Source: UBA1351 sp963677885 (GTDB taxonomy: Bacteria > Bacillota > Clostridia > Lachnospirales > Vallitaleaceae). Taken from it: a DNA stretch of 64,000 nucleotides. This document shows positions 54,053 to 63,706 of this stretch, piece by piece. The position numbers and the translations under genes are program-made. The DNA is taken from contig OY782500.1 of NCBI GenBank assembly GCA_963677885.1, positions 2,728,001-2,792,000 of the forward strand. The letters run 5' to 3'. Below the pieces are notes generated by a model. That model saw only the letters and a list, made by a program, of their open reading frames with translations. It was not told the origin of the DNA and did no database searches. Position 1 is the first letter of the stretch; each line of letters starts with the position of its first letter.

Positions 54053-55444
54053 ATGTTGAAGCAAAAGACAGATAAGGAAAAACCAAATATTATTTTTTAT
54101 TTCTCAGACCAGCAACGGTTTGATACCCTTGGATGTTATGGTCAAAAATTGCCGGTGACCCCTAACCTAGATGCCCTGGCAAAAGAAGGTGTGTTAATGA
54201 GGGAAGCATATACACCTCAACCGGTCTGTGGACCTGCAAGAGCAATGTTACAAACAGGTCTTTATGCCAGTCAAACAGGTTGCTTTAGAAATAATATCGC
54301 CTTACCAAAAAATATGAAAACCCTTCCTATGTATATGAAAGAAGCCGGTTATGAACTTGGATATGTGGGTAAATGGCATCTTGCCTCAGATGGTGAACAT
54401 GAAGAAGCTCCTAGACAAGGATTGGACTTTCATCATAAGCCTATTCCATTGGAACATCGTGGAGGCTGGGATGGTTTTTGGAGAGCCAGTGATGTTCTGG
54501 AATTCACTTCCCATGGTTATGATGGCTACGTTTTTGATGAGCAAAATAATAGGTTGGACTTTAAGGGCTATCGTGTAGATTGTATTACTGATTATGGTCT
54601 GGAATTTATTGACAGGCAAAAGGAAGATAAACCTTTCTTTCTCTTTATGTCACATATTGAACCTCATCATCAAAATGACCATGGACACTATGAAGGGCCG
54701 GAAGGATCCAAGGAAGCTTTTAAGGACTTTGAGATTCCTGGTGATTTGGCAGGATTTTCAGGCGATTATTTAGAAGAGTATCCTGACTATCTGGGATCTT
54801 GTCATGCACTGGATGAGAATCTAGGACGGATAGTTCGTAAACTTAAGGAAAAAGGAATTTACGACAATACAGTCATTATATACACTTCGGATCACGGTAG
54901 CCATTTTAGGACAAGAAATCAAGACTTAGCTCCAGGTAATTACGACGATTATAAACGGTCCTGTCATGATTCTGCGATTCATATTCCTATGGTTTTTCAT
55001 GGTCCTGGATTTCAAGGCGGTTTGGAATATAATGGACTAATAAGCCTTTTGGACATTCCTACAACTATATTAGGCATTGGGGGAATTAAGTGCCCCAGTC
55101 ATTGGCAGGGAATCAATCTGACTAAGTTAGATATGGATGAAGAGTGCAGGGATGACCTATATATACAAATAAGTGAATCTTCTATAGGTAGAGCCATCAG
55201 AACAAAAAGCTGGAAGTATTGCGTTCAAGTACCTGGTGGTATTGGAGGCAAGGAAGCTTATGGTGACCTTTATGAGGAGGTCTTCTTATATGATTTGCAG
55301 GCAGATCCTTTTGAAAAAATAAATCTTATTGATAGGGGAATGGATACTTCTTTTCTTGCTCAAAAGGTGCTTGGTTTCATGAATCAGGCTAAGGAGCCAC
55401 CAGCTGTAATAAGAGGAAGGCATGGTGACCTATATGGTAGATAG
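54053..55444 (+). CDS. Cys-type sulfatase 2
   Basis: This 463-residue sulfatase has Cys59 in PVCGPARAMLQTG (CxPxR), YFSDQQRFDTLGCYGQ at the metal site, GKWHLASDGEH in the active-site region and YTSDHGSHF. No signal peptide is seen. AGGTGAG precedes the ATG. It differs clearly from sulfatase 1, so the two probably remove sulfate from different positions. Its end overlaps sulfatase 3 by 23 bases. Confidence 0.9.
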   Translation: MLKQKTDKEKPNIIFYFSDQQRFDTLGCYGQKLPVTPNLDALAKEGVLMREAYTPQPVCGPARAMLQTGLYASQTGCFRNNIALPKNMKTLPMYMKEAGYELGYVGKWHLASDGEHEEAPRQGLDFHHKPIPLEHRGGWDGFWRASDVLEFTSHGYDGYVFDEQNNRLDFKGYRVDCITDYGLEFIDRQKEDKPFFLFMSHIEPHHQNDHGHYEGPEGSKEAFKDFEIPGDLAGFSGDYLEEYPDYLGSCHALDENLGRIVRKLKEKGIYDNTVIIYTSDHGSHFRTRNQDLAPGNYDDYKRSCHDSAIHIPMVFHGPGFQGGLEYNGLISLLDIPTTILGIGGIKCPSHWQGINLTKLDMDEECRDDLYIQISESSIGRAIRTKSWKYCVQVPGGIGGKEAYGDLYEEVFLYDLQADPFEKINLIDRGMDTSFLAQKVLGFMNQAKEPPAVIRGRHGDLYGR

Positions 55445-57020
55445 GAAACATCCTAATATTGTATATATTTATGCTGACGATTTGGGAAAAGGTACCTTGT
55501 CTTGTTATGGGCAAAAACTGTTTGAAACTCCTAATATTGATCGAATAGCTGGTGAAGGTATCCTCTTTAAAAGAGCCTACGCTAATGCATTTTGTGCTCC
55601 TGCCAGGGCCAGTCTTATCTGTGGTATTCATGATGCTCATGCCGGAAGATGGACCTATTCACCAGGTAACATTTATAAGAAAATTTCAACTGGAGAGCTG
55701 ACTTTTAATGAGGTATGTGAAGTCATTCAGCATACAGGTATTCAACAGTATGAGACCAGAAACTTCTTGGCAGGAATCTTAAAGGATAAAGGATATGTCA
55801 CTGGTGAAATTGGTAAACTTGAATGGGGATTTGCAACGGGTCCTAAGGAAATGAAAACCCATGGCTGGGATTATCACTACGGTTATTATGACCATATTCG
55901 GTGTCATGGTTTTTATCCACCCTTTCTTTTTGAGAATGGTAAAAAAGTGGATATTCCTGGGAATAAGGATCCAAACTGTGGACGAGGTCCATATGAATTG
56001 CCACCTGAAGGTAATCTTAATCCGGATATGAGTGATCGAAAGGTTTATTCCCAGGACCTATTTGATGATAAGATTAAGTCTTTTATACACCAGCATCAAG
56101 AAGAGACTTTTTTTCTCTTCCATCCCAGTCAGTTGCCTCATGGGCCAGTCTTTTATCCGAACTACCATCCCCATATTGCCCACCATCCCGATCTTTTGCC
56201 ACTGGAAAAAGAATATGTATCTATGATTTTAAGATTAGATGATACGGTTGGAATGATCCTTGATGAATTGGAAAGTTTGGGAATTATGGATAATACCCTG
56301 ATTATATTTGCATCAGATAATGGTCATACGAATAAATATTATGAAATCAAAGGAAGAACCCAAACAGAATTGTCCAGGGATGGAAGACCTCTTAATCAGA
56401 AAGATTTTCCTTTTAGAACAAGTACATTTGGCGATGTTTTTAATGGTAATGATGGACTTGCAGGCTTGAAGTTCTCCAGCTGGGACGGTGGAAATCGTAT
56501 ATGCTTTATGGCTAAGTGGGACGGGGTCATTGAACCCGGTACAATCAGTCATCAACTTATATCCAATTATGACACTTGTGCAACTTTTGCGGATATAGTA
56601 GGCAGAGGTCAACTTACTGAATCAGATGGTCGTTCATATTTGCCTATATTAAAAGGAGAGAAAGAAGAGGAAATACATGAGTATGTTATTTTTGCATCGA
56701 GTACCGGTCCCAGTATTGTGACAGCGGAAGGTTGGAAGCTTCGCTTGTATATTGATAGTGAGCTCTTTGAAGAAGGGACCATGTCATCTTTAAATCTTTC
56801 GATTGATAGACGTGTCGACAAGCAACTCTATCATGTTCTTGAAGATGAAGCAGAAACAAATAATCTGGCTGACCAATACCCTGAAAAGGTTCATGAACTT
56901 ATGTGGATTTTATTGAAAGAGTGTGATGGGAATTTCTATAATGGAACGCCAAATGCACATCATGTCAAATACCCTATCGATGTACCTGACTGGGCCCGAA
57001 TATGCCAAGGTGAAATATAG
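55422..57020 (+). CDS. Cys-type sulfatase 3
   Basis: This 532-residue sulfatase has Cys58 in AFCAPARASLICG, YADDLGKGTLSCYGQ at the metal site and FASDNGHTNKY near 295. Compared with the others it carries an insertion around 100-120 (HTGIQQYETRNF) and a longer region near 310-360. The start at ATG 55422 follows AGAGGAAGG and overlaps sulfatase 2; the ATG four codons later is an alternative. No signal peptide is seen. Confidence 0.88.
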   Translation: MVTYMVDRKHPNIVYIYADDLGKGTLSCYGQKLFETPNIDRIAGEGILFKRAYANAFCAPARASLICGIHDAHAGRWTYSPGNIYKKISTGELTFNEVCEVIQHTGIQQYETRNFLAGILKDKGYVTGEIGKLEWGFATGPKEMKTHGWDYHYGYYDHIRCHGFYPPFLFENGKKVDIPGNKDPNCGRGPYELPPEGNLNPDMSDRKVYSQDLFDDKIKSFIHQHQEETFFLFHPSQLPHGPVFYPNYHPHIAHHPDLLPLEKEYVSMILRLDDTVGMILDELESLGIMDNTLIIFASDNGHTNKYYEIKGRTQTELSRDGRPLNQKDFPFRTSTFGDVFNGNDGLAGLKFSSWDGGNRICFMAKWDGVIEPGTISHQLISNYDTCATFADIVGRGQLTESDGRSYLPILKGEKEEEIHEYVIFASSTGPSIVTAEGWKLRLYIDSELFEEGTMSSLNLSIDRRVDKQLYHVLEDEAETNNLADQYPEKVHELMWILLKECDGNFYNGTPNAHHVKYPIDVPDWARICQGEI

Positions 57021-57031
57021 AGGAGGTTGCA

Positions 57032-58666
57032 ATGAATAAGAAAACGAATGTTATGATTATTTTTACAGACCAGCAACGTTATGACACGATTGGAGCCCTT
57101 GGTTATGACTATATGAAGACGCCTAATCTAGATAGGCTTTGTAAGGAAGGCACCGCATATTCTTGTGCTCATAGTCATAATCCGGTTTGTATGCCGGCAA
57201 GACATGATCTCCTTTTGGGTATGCCTGCTTCAGCTCATGGTTATTATGCTAATAATGAGAAGCAAAGAATTAAGGATTACTCTATTCCTACGCTTCCCAG
57301 GATTTTCTCTGATGCCGGTTATAGAACAGCAGCAATAGGTAAAATGCATTTTTCACCTGCCAGAGCCCATCATGGTTACAATGAAATGTATTTGATGGAA
57401 GAGTTGCCTAAACATCGGTATGATGATCAATATGCAATGTATTTGGAAGAGGAAGGTCTTGGTCATATACAGAATCTTCATGGCGTAAGACCTCATCTCT
57501 ATCATACACCTCAACTATCTCAAATGGATTTAGCCAATCATGAAACGTCATGGATTAAGAATCAGACGATCGAATGGCTGAAAAAAAATAATCAAAATCC
57601 ATTTTTCCTTTTTGTTGGCTATATAAAACCTCATCCCCCATGGGATATTCCAAAAGAGTATAGAGGCATGTACAAAGACTGTGATTTGAAAGAACCGATT
57701 GCAAGTTCAAGAAGTTTTGATAAAGCAAGCCAGGGACATTGGTATGGAGATGATGATAGTCTGGAGCAGAAGAGAAAAGTTAGAGAAGCCTACTTCACAA
57801 CTATATCAATGGTAGATGACAGTGTAGGAGAAATCATCGAATATCTGAGAGAACGAGGAGATCTTGATGACACATTAATTATATTCACTTCTGACCATGG
57901 TGAGATGCTTCAGGATAAGGGTTACTATAGTAAACAACTACCCTATGATTCTTCAGTCAGGGTACCTATGATTATTAGATATCCTAAGGCTTTTACACCT
58001 GGTTTAATCAAAGATGATTTTGTGGACCTTATGGATTTACTACCTACCTGTCTTGATGTTTGTGACCTTGAATACCCTGGAAATAAGGAAAGTTTATATG
58101 GTGAATCCTTATGTGAAGAATACCCCCTTTTAGATCGGGAGAAAATAATTTGTGCTTGTGAATTTCTAGGTCCCAGAAGATGGGTTATGAGTAGAAATAG
58201 ACGTTATAAATACATTTATCGATATAATGGAGGGAAAGAAGAAGTTTATGATATGATGCTTAATCCTGATGAGACCATAAATATCATTGATCAGGTGAAA
58301 GGATCTCCTGTATATGAGGAACTTAGAGAGGCTGCTTTGGAGTATGAGAAAGTCTATGGACCAGATGGAGCTGTTGATCAAGATGAGTGGCTTGTGTTTG
58401 AGGAGGAAGCCTTCGATGGTTGGCATTATGGTAAGTATCATCTTTGGAGTAATAGTCAGACCCAGGCCTTTTATCATAATAATCAAGAACTTAGAGCAAG
58501 TACCTTATATAGCGAAATGTTATATGCAGTAAGCGACCTCTGTATATCAGGAACCAGGTTGAATCAAGTCTTCCATGACAGGGTCTGGATGAAGGATTTC
58601 TCAAGAAAGGCTATTAACTATGGAGATTTCAACGAAGATATGCTTAGGCATATTTTCGAGGAATAA
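57032..58666 (+). CDS. Cys-type sulfatase 4
   Basis: This 544-residue sulfatase has Cys53 in PVCMPARHDLLLG; His follows Arg where the other three have Ala. It has IIFTDQQRYDTIGALG, GKMHFSPARAHHG and FTSDHGEMLQDKG. The form resembles choline-sulfatase/iduronate-sulfatase-like members. AGAGGAGG precedes the ATG. No signal peptide is seen. Its last 23 bases overlap the end of the convergent sensor kinase gene. Confidence 0.89.
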   Translation: MNKKTNVMIIFTDQQRYDTIGALGYDYMKTPNLDRLCKEGTAYSCAHSHNPVCMPARHDLLLGMPASAHGYYANNEKQRIKDYSIPTLPRIFSDAGYRTAAIGKMHFSPARAHHGYNEMYLMEELPKHRYDDQYAMYLEEEGLGHIQNLHGVRPHLYHTPQLSQMDLANHETSWIKNQTIEWLKKNNQNPFFLFVGYIKPHPPWDIPKEYRGMYKDCDLKEPIASSRSFDKASQGHWYGDDDSLEQKRKVREAYFTTISMVDDSVGEIIEYLRERGDLDDTLIIFTSDHGEMLQDKGYYSKQLPYDSSVRVPMIIRYPKAFTPGLIKDDFVDLMDLLPTCLDVCDLEYPGNKESLYGESLCEEYPLLDREKIICACEFLGPRRWVMSRNRRYKYIYRYNGGKEEVYDMMLNPDETINIIDQVKGSPVYEELREAALEYEKVYGPDGAVDQDEWLVFEEEAFDGWHYGKYHLWSNSQTQAFYHNNQELRASTLYSEMLYAVSDLCISGTRLNQVFHDRVWMKDFSRKAINYGDFNEDMLRHIFEE

Positions 58667-60422
58667 GAATTTGGATTCTTGTTCCAAGACCAGGTTTACT
58701 ATCGATATGAATACTATGCTCATCACCATAGAAAAGTTGAATACGCTCCATGACATTCATAATTCCATAGCCGTTTCCGGTTGTGGAATTATGTGTATAT
58801 GTAAGAACTTTTTCAATCTCCTCCTGAGTCATACCGATTCCGTCGTCTTCAATCAGGTAGACCAGTTGATCTCCCTTCGCCTTTGCAGAGAAAGATACGA
58901 TACCAGATTCAGATTCTTTTTCCAGGATTCCATGTATAACAGCGTTCTCAATAAAGGGTTGGAGAATGAATTTTAAGGTCTTCTCATTAGCAACTTGTGG
59001 ATCTATATATGATGTAATAGTAAGAGCGTCATCATATCGATATTGTTGTATTCTTCCATAGAGAAGTGCATGTTCCATTTCATGAGAAACTGAAATCATA
59101 TCCTTCTCCCTACTGACAGATAAGCGGTAAAAACGGCTTAGGTCATCAACGATGTGTGGAATCAGTTGATCCTGGCCATCCAGAGCCATACAGGAGATTA
59201 GGTTAAGGCTGTTGTATAGAAAATGTGGATTTATTTGAGCCTGAAGGGCCTTAAGTTCTGAAGCTCTAAGCTGGTTGGATAACATGTATTCTCTGTGGAT
59301 AAATGCCTCAATCTGATGGCTCATTCTGGAAAAATCTTCCATCAAGTATCCAATTTCGTCTTGACTGGTTTTATGAAAATCGATAGCCTTTAGATTGTTT
59401 TCAAAGTCGGTCATAGCGTGGGACAATTTTTTAACTCTTGTCATAGCTGGCTTTAAGGCTAAGAAGGCTAAAAAAGAACATACAAAGATGATTAAAAAAA
59501 CTATTAGGAGCATTTGATTTCGGATCTTTATACTGGTCACAATCAGATCTTTTTCCGGGATGACCATGATAAGTAGCCAAGGTGTATCTCCCAATGAAGA
59601 AATCTTGTAATTATAAAGCGATCCGTTGTAAACTTGCTTCCATTCATTATAATCACTTGAATAATCAAGGAGTTTAAGATCCATTATGTCACCGGTATAT
59701 GTTTCATTAAGAAGGGCATTAGATGAAGTAAGAAAAGGATTACTTTCATAAGTGAGATAAACTTTAGTTTGATCAGTGATGATTGAACGGTTTAAGAGAG
59801 CCTCCAGTTGACCTATAGAGACATCGGTTCTGATGACTCCTATTCGTTGGCTATAATCACTTGGAGAAAATATTGCTCTGGTAATAGAAATCGAGCTGTC
59901 CTTTTCATTTTGAATATCCTCTGGCTTAAACCATAATGTATTATTGCCAAGCTCACTTTGCTGGTCAATTTTCTGAATCCAATCATCTTCCTTTAGTGAT
60001 TCCTTAACCAGTATTTTGTTGGCGTTATACTCTATATAGGAATTGGTGTCTTCAAGAATGATTTTAATTGAATCTACACTGGTGGCTTGTTTTGTCTGCT
60101 CAATAAACTCTAGCATTTTTTGGCCATATTCCAGTTGTTTTAAGCTGTCGCTTTTATCAAAAGTTGATTGCAAAGTTTCATAAATCATTGGTGTTTGTGA
60201 AATAGATTGTACACTATAGTACATGGATTGAAAGATTGATTCCAGTCCATGTTTGGTTTCAGAAAAAGATTGATTGAGATTAAGATAGGTCTGGTCTTTC
60301 ATTTCTTTTGAAACATTTACATAAGTAATGTAGGTAAAAAATAGGAGAGGTAAAATAATCAGGGACACAAAAAGTATGATTACTTTAAGTTGTAAGGGAT
60401 ACTTAACCTTTCTTGATCTCAT
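58644..60422 (-). CDS. YesM-type sensor histidine kinase
   Basis: This 592-residue kinase has a membrane helix at about 10-32, an extracellular sensor of about 260 residues, a second helix at about 303-324, a HAMP-like linker (RVKKLSHAMTDFENN) and the LytS/YesM-type kinase core. The phosphorylated His400 is in QAQINPHFLYNSLN, and the ATPase has FIENAVIHG and DDGIGM. Such kinases sense sugars outside the cell or a binding protein. Its start overlaps the response-regulator stop by ATGA, so the pair is coupled. It probably controls the sulfatase/importer genes or the binding protein at 62128. Confidence 0.9.
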   Translation of the reverse strand: MRSRKVKYPLQLKVIILFVSLIILPLLFFTYITYVNVSKEMKDQTYLNLNQSFSETKHGLESIFQSMYYSVQSISQTPMIYETLQSTFDKSDSLKQLEYGQKMLEFIEQTKQATSVDSIKIILEDTNSYIEYNANKILVKESLKEDDWIQKIDQQSELGNNTLWFKPEDIQNEKDSSISITRAIFSPSDYSQRIGVIRTDVSIGQLEALLNRSIITDQTKVYLTYESNPFLTSSNALLNETYTGDIMDLKLLDYSSDYNEWKQVYNGSLYNYKISSLGDTPWLLIMVIPEKDLIVTSIKIRNQMLLIVFLIIFVCSFLAFLALKPAMTRVKKLSHAMTDFENNLKAIDFHKTSQDEIGYLMEDFSRMSHQIEAFIHREYMLSNQLRASELKALQAQINPHFLYNSLNLISCMALDGQDQLIPHIVDDLSRFYRLSVSREKDMISVSHEMEHALLYGRIQQYRYDDALTITSYIDPQVANEKTLKFILQPFIENAVIHGILEKESESGIVSFSAKAKGDQLVYLIEDDGIGMTQEEIEKVLTYTHNSTTGNGYGIMNVMERIQLFYGDEHSIHIDSKPGLGTRIQILIPRKYA

Positions 60423-61963
60423 TTGGAATATCTCTCCTTATATTCTTTGGGACTTGTTCCATAATATTCATTGAACTTTCTTGAAAAATATTTTGGATCC
60501 CTATAGCCACATCGATAGGCTAAATCTTTAATCCGGACTGATTCGGTCAATAGTATTTCTTTGGCTAACTTCATCCGTTCTTTTGTTAGATACTGGTTAA
60601 TAGTCATATCATGATTTTGCTTAAAAACAGTGCAGATATAGGAAGAACTTAGCAGAAGATGGTCAGCAATCTTTTGAATATCTAGAGAGGGATTGGATAT
60701 ATTCTCATGAATATATAATTGTATATGTTGGCCATAGTCATTCGTGTGCTGGATTTCATTTTTCCCGTGAAGGTTTTGATTTATTAAGCTTTCTATTTCA
60801 TCCTGAATCTGTCTTATATTTGATGCATCATATATATGTTGAATGACTTCATCCAGTGGAAAAGAAATCTCGGCATGTGAAGGCGTCACAGAACCAAACT
60901 CGTATAAATCGAGGGCTAGTTGTACAAAGTCTTTTTTACATTGACTAATCAAATAGTTGAGATGATTTCTATAGAGGTTAATAAGATCTCTTAAGTAGCC
61001 AAGTGCTTGAGGTGAAGCATTATTCTGTATGGCTTCAAGGATTGAGAGACTTGTTTTTGTTGAGCTAATTGTTTTTGAATCGGTATTATCATACACAAAG
61101 ATATCATTCTCCGGATGATAGAAACTATACTCAAGAGCCTTTTTAGCCTTGATATATACATGGTTTAATTGATCATCATCTTGATAAGCAGCCAAACCCA
61201 GTATGTATGGATGCTTATCTGATGATATCATTCTAAAACGCTTATATTTTTGGGCGCTGTATTTTAGATCTTCTTGACTAACAGGATTGCTTATATTGAG
61301 TAGTATAAAAAGCTCATTATGAGATAAAGATCCATAGATAGAGTTATGAATCTCTAATGGATAAGTAGTCAGGATTAAATCATGAAGGTCTTGTTTACTT
61401 ATAGGATCTTCATCATAGTCCTGGTCGTATCGGACATAAACTGCAAGAAGGTTTAAGTTTTTTTGATTAAAAAATGGTATTTCCCATAATGTTGTATCAT
61501 GCTGAGAGGAGAGAAGCTTATCAGATTCAATTTGAGAGAGTATAAGTGAAAACTGTTCACTAAGGGTCTGGGTAGTATGAGTCTTTTTTATATTCAGCTG
61601 ATGGCCTATTTCTTCAATAGCCCGGTTTAACTTTTGTATAGAAATAGGTTTTTCAACAAAATGGGACACTTTTAAATCAAAGGCTTTTAATAAATTTTCT
61701 TTATCAGCAAAACCGGTTAGAATGATGATCTGAGTATCCAGACTTTCAGCACGAATGGACTCAATTAATTGAATACCATCCATTTTAGGCATTTTTAAGT
61801 CGATAACAGCCAAATCAGGTAGTGTGGCTTTGATTATTTTTAGTCCATCTAGGCCATTGCTTGCTTCACCTACAATCTCATAGTCATTTGCCGACCAATT
61901 TAGATGTCTTTTCATCGTGTTTCGAACAATTTTCTCATCATCAATTAAAACAACTTTTCTCAT
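60419..61963 (-). CDS. YesN-type response regulator with AraC DNA-binding domain
   Basis: This 514-residue protein has an N-terminal receiver (Asp8/Asp9, phosphoacceptor Asp55 in LAVIDLKMP, Lys in HFVEKPIS), a long middle region, and two C-terminal AraC helix-turn-helix motifs (PSLDIQKIADHLLLSSSYICTVFKQ and RIKDLAYRCGYRDPKYFSRKF). I chose the second ATG (61963), which has GAGGA at proper distance; the first, 15 bases upstream, lacks a clear site. It is the partner of the YesM-type kinase and lies divergent from the binding-protein gene at 62128. Confidence 0.9.
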   Translation of the reverse strand: MRKVVLIDDEKIVRNTMKRHLNWSANDYEIVGEASNGLDGLKIIKATLPDLAVIDLKMPKMDGIQLIESIRAESLDTQIIILTGFADKENLLKAFDLKVSHFVEKPISIQKLNRAIEEIGHQLNIKKTHTTQTLSEQFSLILSQIESDKLLSSQHDTTLWEIPFFNQKNLNLLAVYVRYDQDYDEDPISKQDLHDLILTTYPLEIHNSIYGSLSHNELFILLNISNPVSQEDLKYSAQKYKRFRMISSDKHPYILGLAAYQDDDQLNHVYIKAKKALEYSFYHPENDIFVYDNTDSKTISSTKTSLSILEAIQNNASPQALGYLRDLINLYRNHLNYLISQCKKDFVQLALDLYEFGSVTPSHAEISFPLDEVIQHIYDASNIRQIQDEIESLINQNLHGKNEIQHTNDYGQHIQLYIHENISNPSLDIQKIADHLLLSSSYICTVFKQNHDMTINQYLTKERMKLAKEILLTESVRIKDLAYRCGYRDPKYFSRKFNEYYGTSPKEYKERYSK

Positions 61964-62127
61964 TAACCAAATCCTCATTATCGTAATTCTTATTCATTCA
62001 TTATACACGATATAGGCTGAAAATTAAATGATCTAAGACTTATTCAAAGAAGCTATCAAGGCAAAAATATCTTGATGTTTAGACGAAAAGAAGATAACAT
62101 AAAATTGAAGTAATAAAGGGGGTCACT

Positions 62128-63672
62128 ATGAAAAAGCAAGGTTTCTTATCTATCATATTTCTACTACTAATTATCTTCACTGGGTGTAGTAATACAAGTG
62201 CTGATTCTCTTGATGAGCTAGACGTGAATGAAGATGAGTTGGAATATGTTGAATTAAAAATGTATCTTCTAGGTGATGGAGCCAAAGATGCTCCTATCAT
62301 TTGGGAAGAAATTAATATACTATTGGAAGAAAAAATAAACGCCAGGATTATACCTATATTCATTAACTGGGCAGAGGTTAACGATAAGTACCCAATTATT
62401 GCTGCTTCTGGTGAAAGCTATGATTTGATTTTTTCAGCTGCTTGGAAGAACTATATGGATTATGCAAGAAAGGGTGCTTTCTATGAGCTGACTGATGAAA
62501 TGTTAGAAATGTACGCACCTCTTACCCTTGAAAGACAGGAATCATACTTAATTGATGGAGCAAGGGTTCCAGAAACTGGAAAACTTTATCAATTACCTAT
62601 GAACTATACAGAATACAAAACCCATTGTTACGTCCTTCGGGGAGATCTAATGGATAAATATGGAATTGACACTATTGAGAATTCTGATGATTTTATTGAC
62701 TATTTAAGATCAATTAGTAGTGAAGAAGGAATGATTCCCTTTGATGCCGGAGGTGAATTCAATCAGATTCTTTCATATCCGTTGACCTTTGAAAGTAAGA
62801 CCGCTCATGGAATTACCGGTGCGACGAATAACACAGTAATAACTTATAGGCTAGGTACCAGTCAGTTACTTAGTGATGAAGAAATAAGAAGTTTAAAATT
62901 GGATATGTACAAAATTGCCTATGAAATGAGACAAGCAGGGCTATGGTCAGCAAACGCCCCTACCAACAAAGTATCAGTCAATGATTCCTTCAAGGCAGGA
63001 ACCAGCGGAGCAACCATTGAAAATCTTGCCAATATACAGAGCTTGTACACATACATCAGTCAGACAAATCCTGAATGGGATATGAGAGTATATCCATGTA
63101 CACCTGAAGGAACCGGATCCTGGACTAACCCTGTATTCCAAAATGGTATCTCTATTGGTATTCACTCCCAACATCCTGAGAGAGCTCTTATGGCTCTTGA
63201 TATACTAAAAAATGATCGTTTGATCAACATGACATCTGTATATGGTATTGAAGGTGACTATTGGAGTGAAACGTCTGAAGGTAAGGTATTACTTACTGAT
63301 GACAGTGATAAACTAAATGGATATCCCCCAGATGCAGCCTGCCCATGGGGATGGAGAGATGAGTCTTACTATTTAACCATAGAAGGTGGACTTGAAGATT
63401 ATGACCGGTTAATGGATTATTTTAAGGATGAATATATCGCAAACCCGCTGACAAATTTTGTTTTTAATCCGGAAGATGTACAGGAGATACATCAGGCTTT
63501 GACATCATATAAGGATGAACGACTGAAACTTTTACAGTGGGGATTGATACCTTTGGATGAAATTGAAAATACTTATGATGAGATTATAGCCAAGCAGAAA
63601 GCATACGGATTGGACACATATCGAGATGAAATTCAGCGACAGATTGATGCTTATATGGATAGTTTGAATTGA
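62128..63672 (+). CDS. Orphan ABC sugar-binding lipoprotein
   Basis: This 514-residue lipoprotein has lipobox FTGC (Cys about 20) and a family 1-type binding fold (AASGESYDLIFSAAW, GKLYQLPMNYTEYKTHCYVL, SIGIHSQHPERALMALDIL), close to the LplA group. AAAGGGGG precedes the ATG. No permease genes are next to it in the window, since a convergent AraC gene follows. It may feed the LplBC-type permeases encoded at 49112-50999, or act with the divergent YesM/YesN pair as a sensor. Confidence 0.85.
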   Translation: MKKQGFLSIIFLLLIIFTGCSNTSADSLDELDVNEDELEYVELKMYLLGDGAKDAPIIWEEINILLEEKINARIIPIFINWAEVNDKYPIIAASGESYDLIFSAAWKNYMDYARKGAFYELTDEMLEMYAPLTLERQESYLIDGARVPETGKLYQLPMNYTEYKTHCYVLRGDLMDKYGIDTIENSDDFIDYLRSISSEEGMIPFDAGGEFNQILSYPLTFESKTAHGITGATNNTVITYRLGTSQLLSDEEIRSLKLDMYKIAYEMRQAGLWSANAPTNKVSVNDSFKAGTSGATIENLANIQSLYTYISQTNPEWDMRVYPCTPEGTGSWTNPVFQNGISIGIHSQHPERALMALDILKNDRLINMTSVYGIEGDYWSETSEGKVLLTDDSDKLNGYPPDAACPWGWRDESYYLTIEGGLEDYDRLMDYFKDEYIANPLTNFVFNPEDVQEIHQALTSYKDERLKLLQWGLIPLDEIENTYDEIIAKQKAYGLDTYRDEIQRQIDAYMDSLN

Positions 63673-63706
63673 AATTTCCAATAACCATTATACATAAAGA
63701 GCAAAT

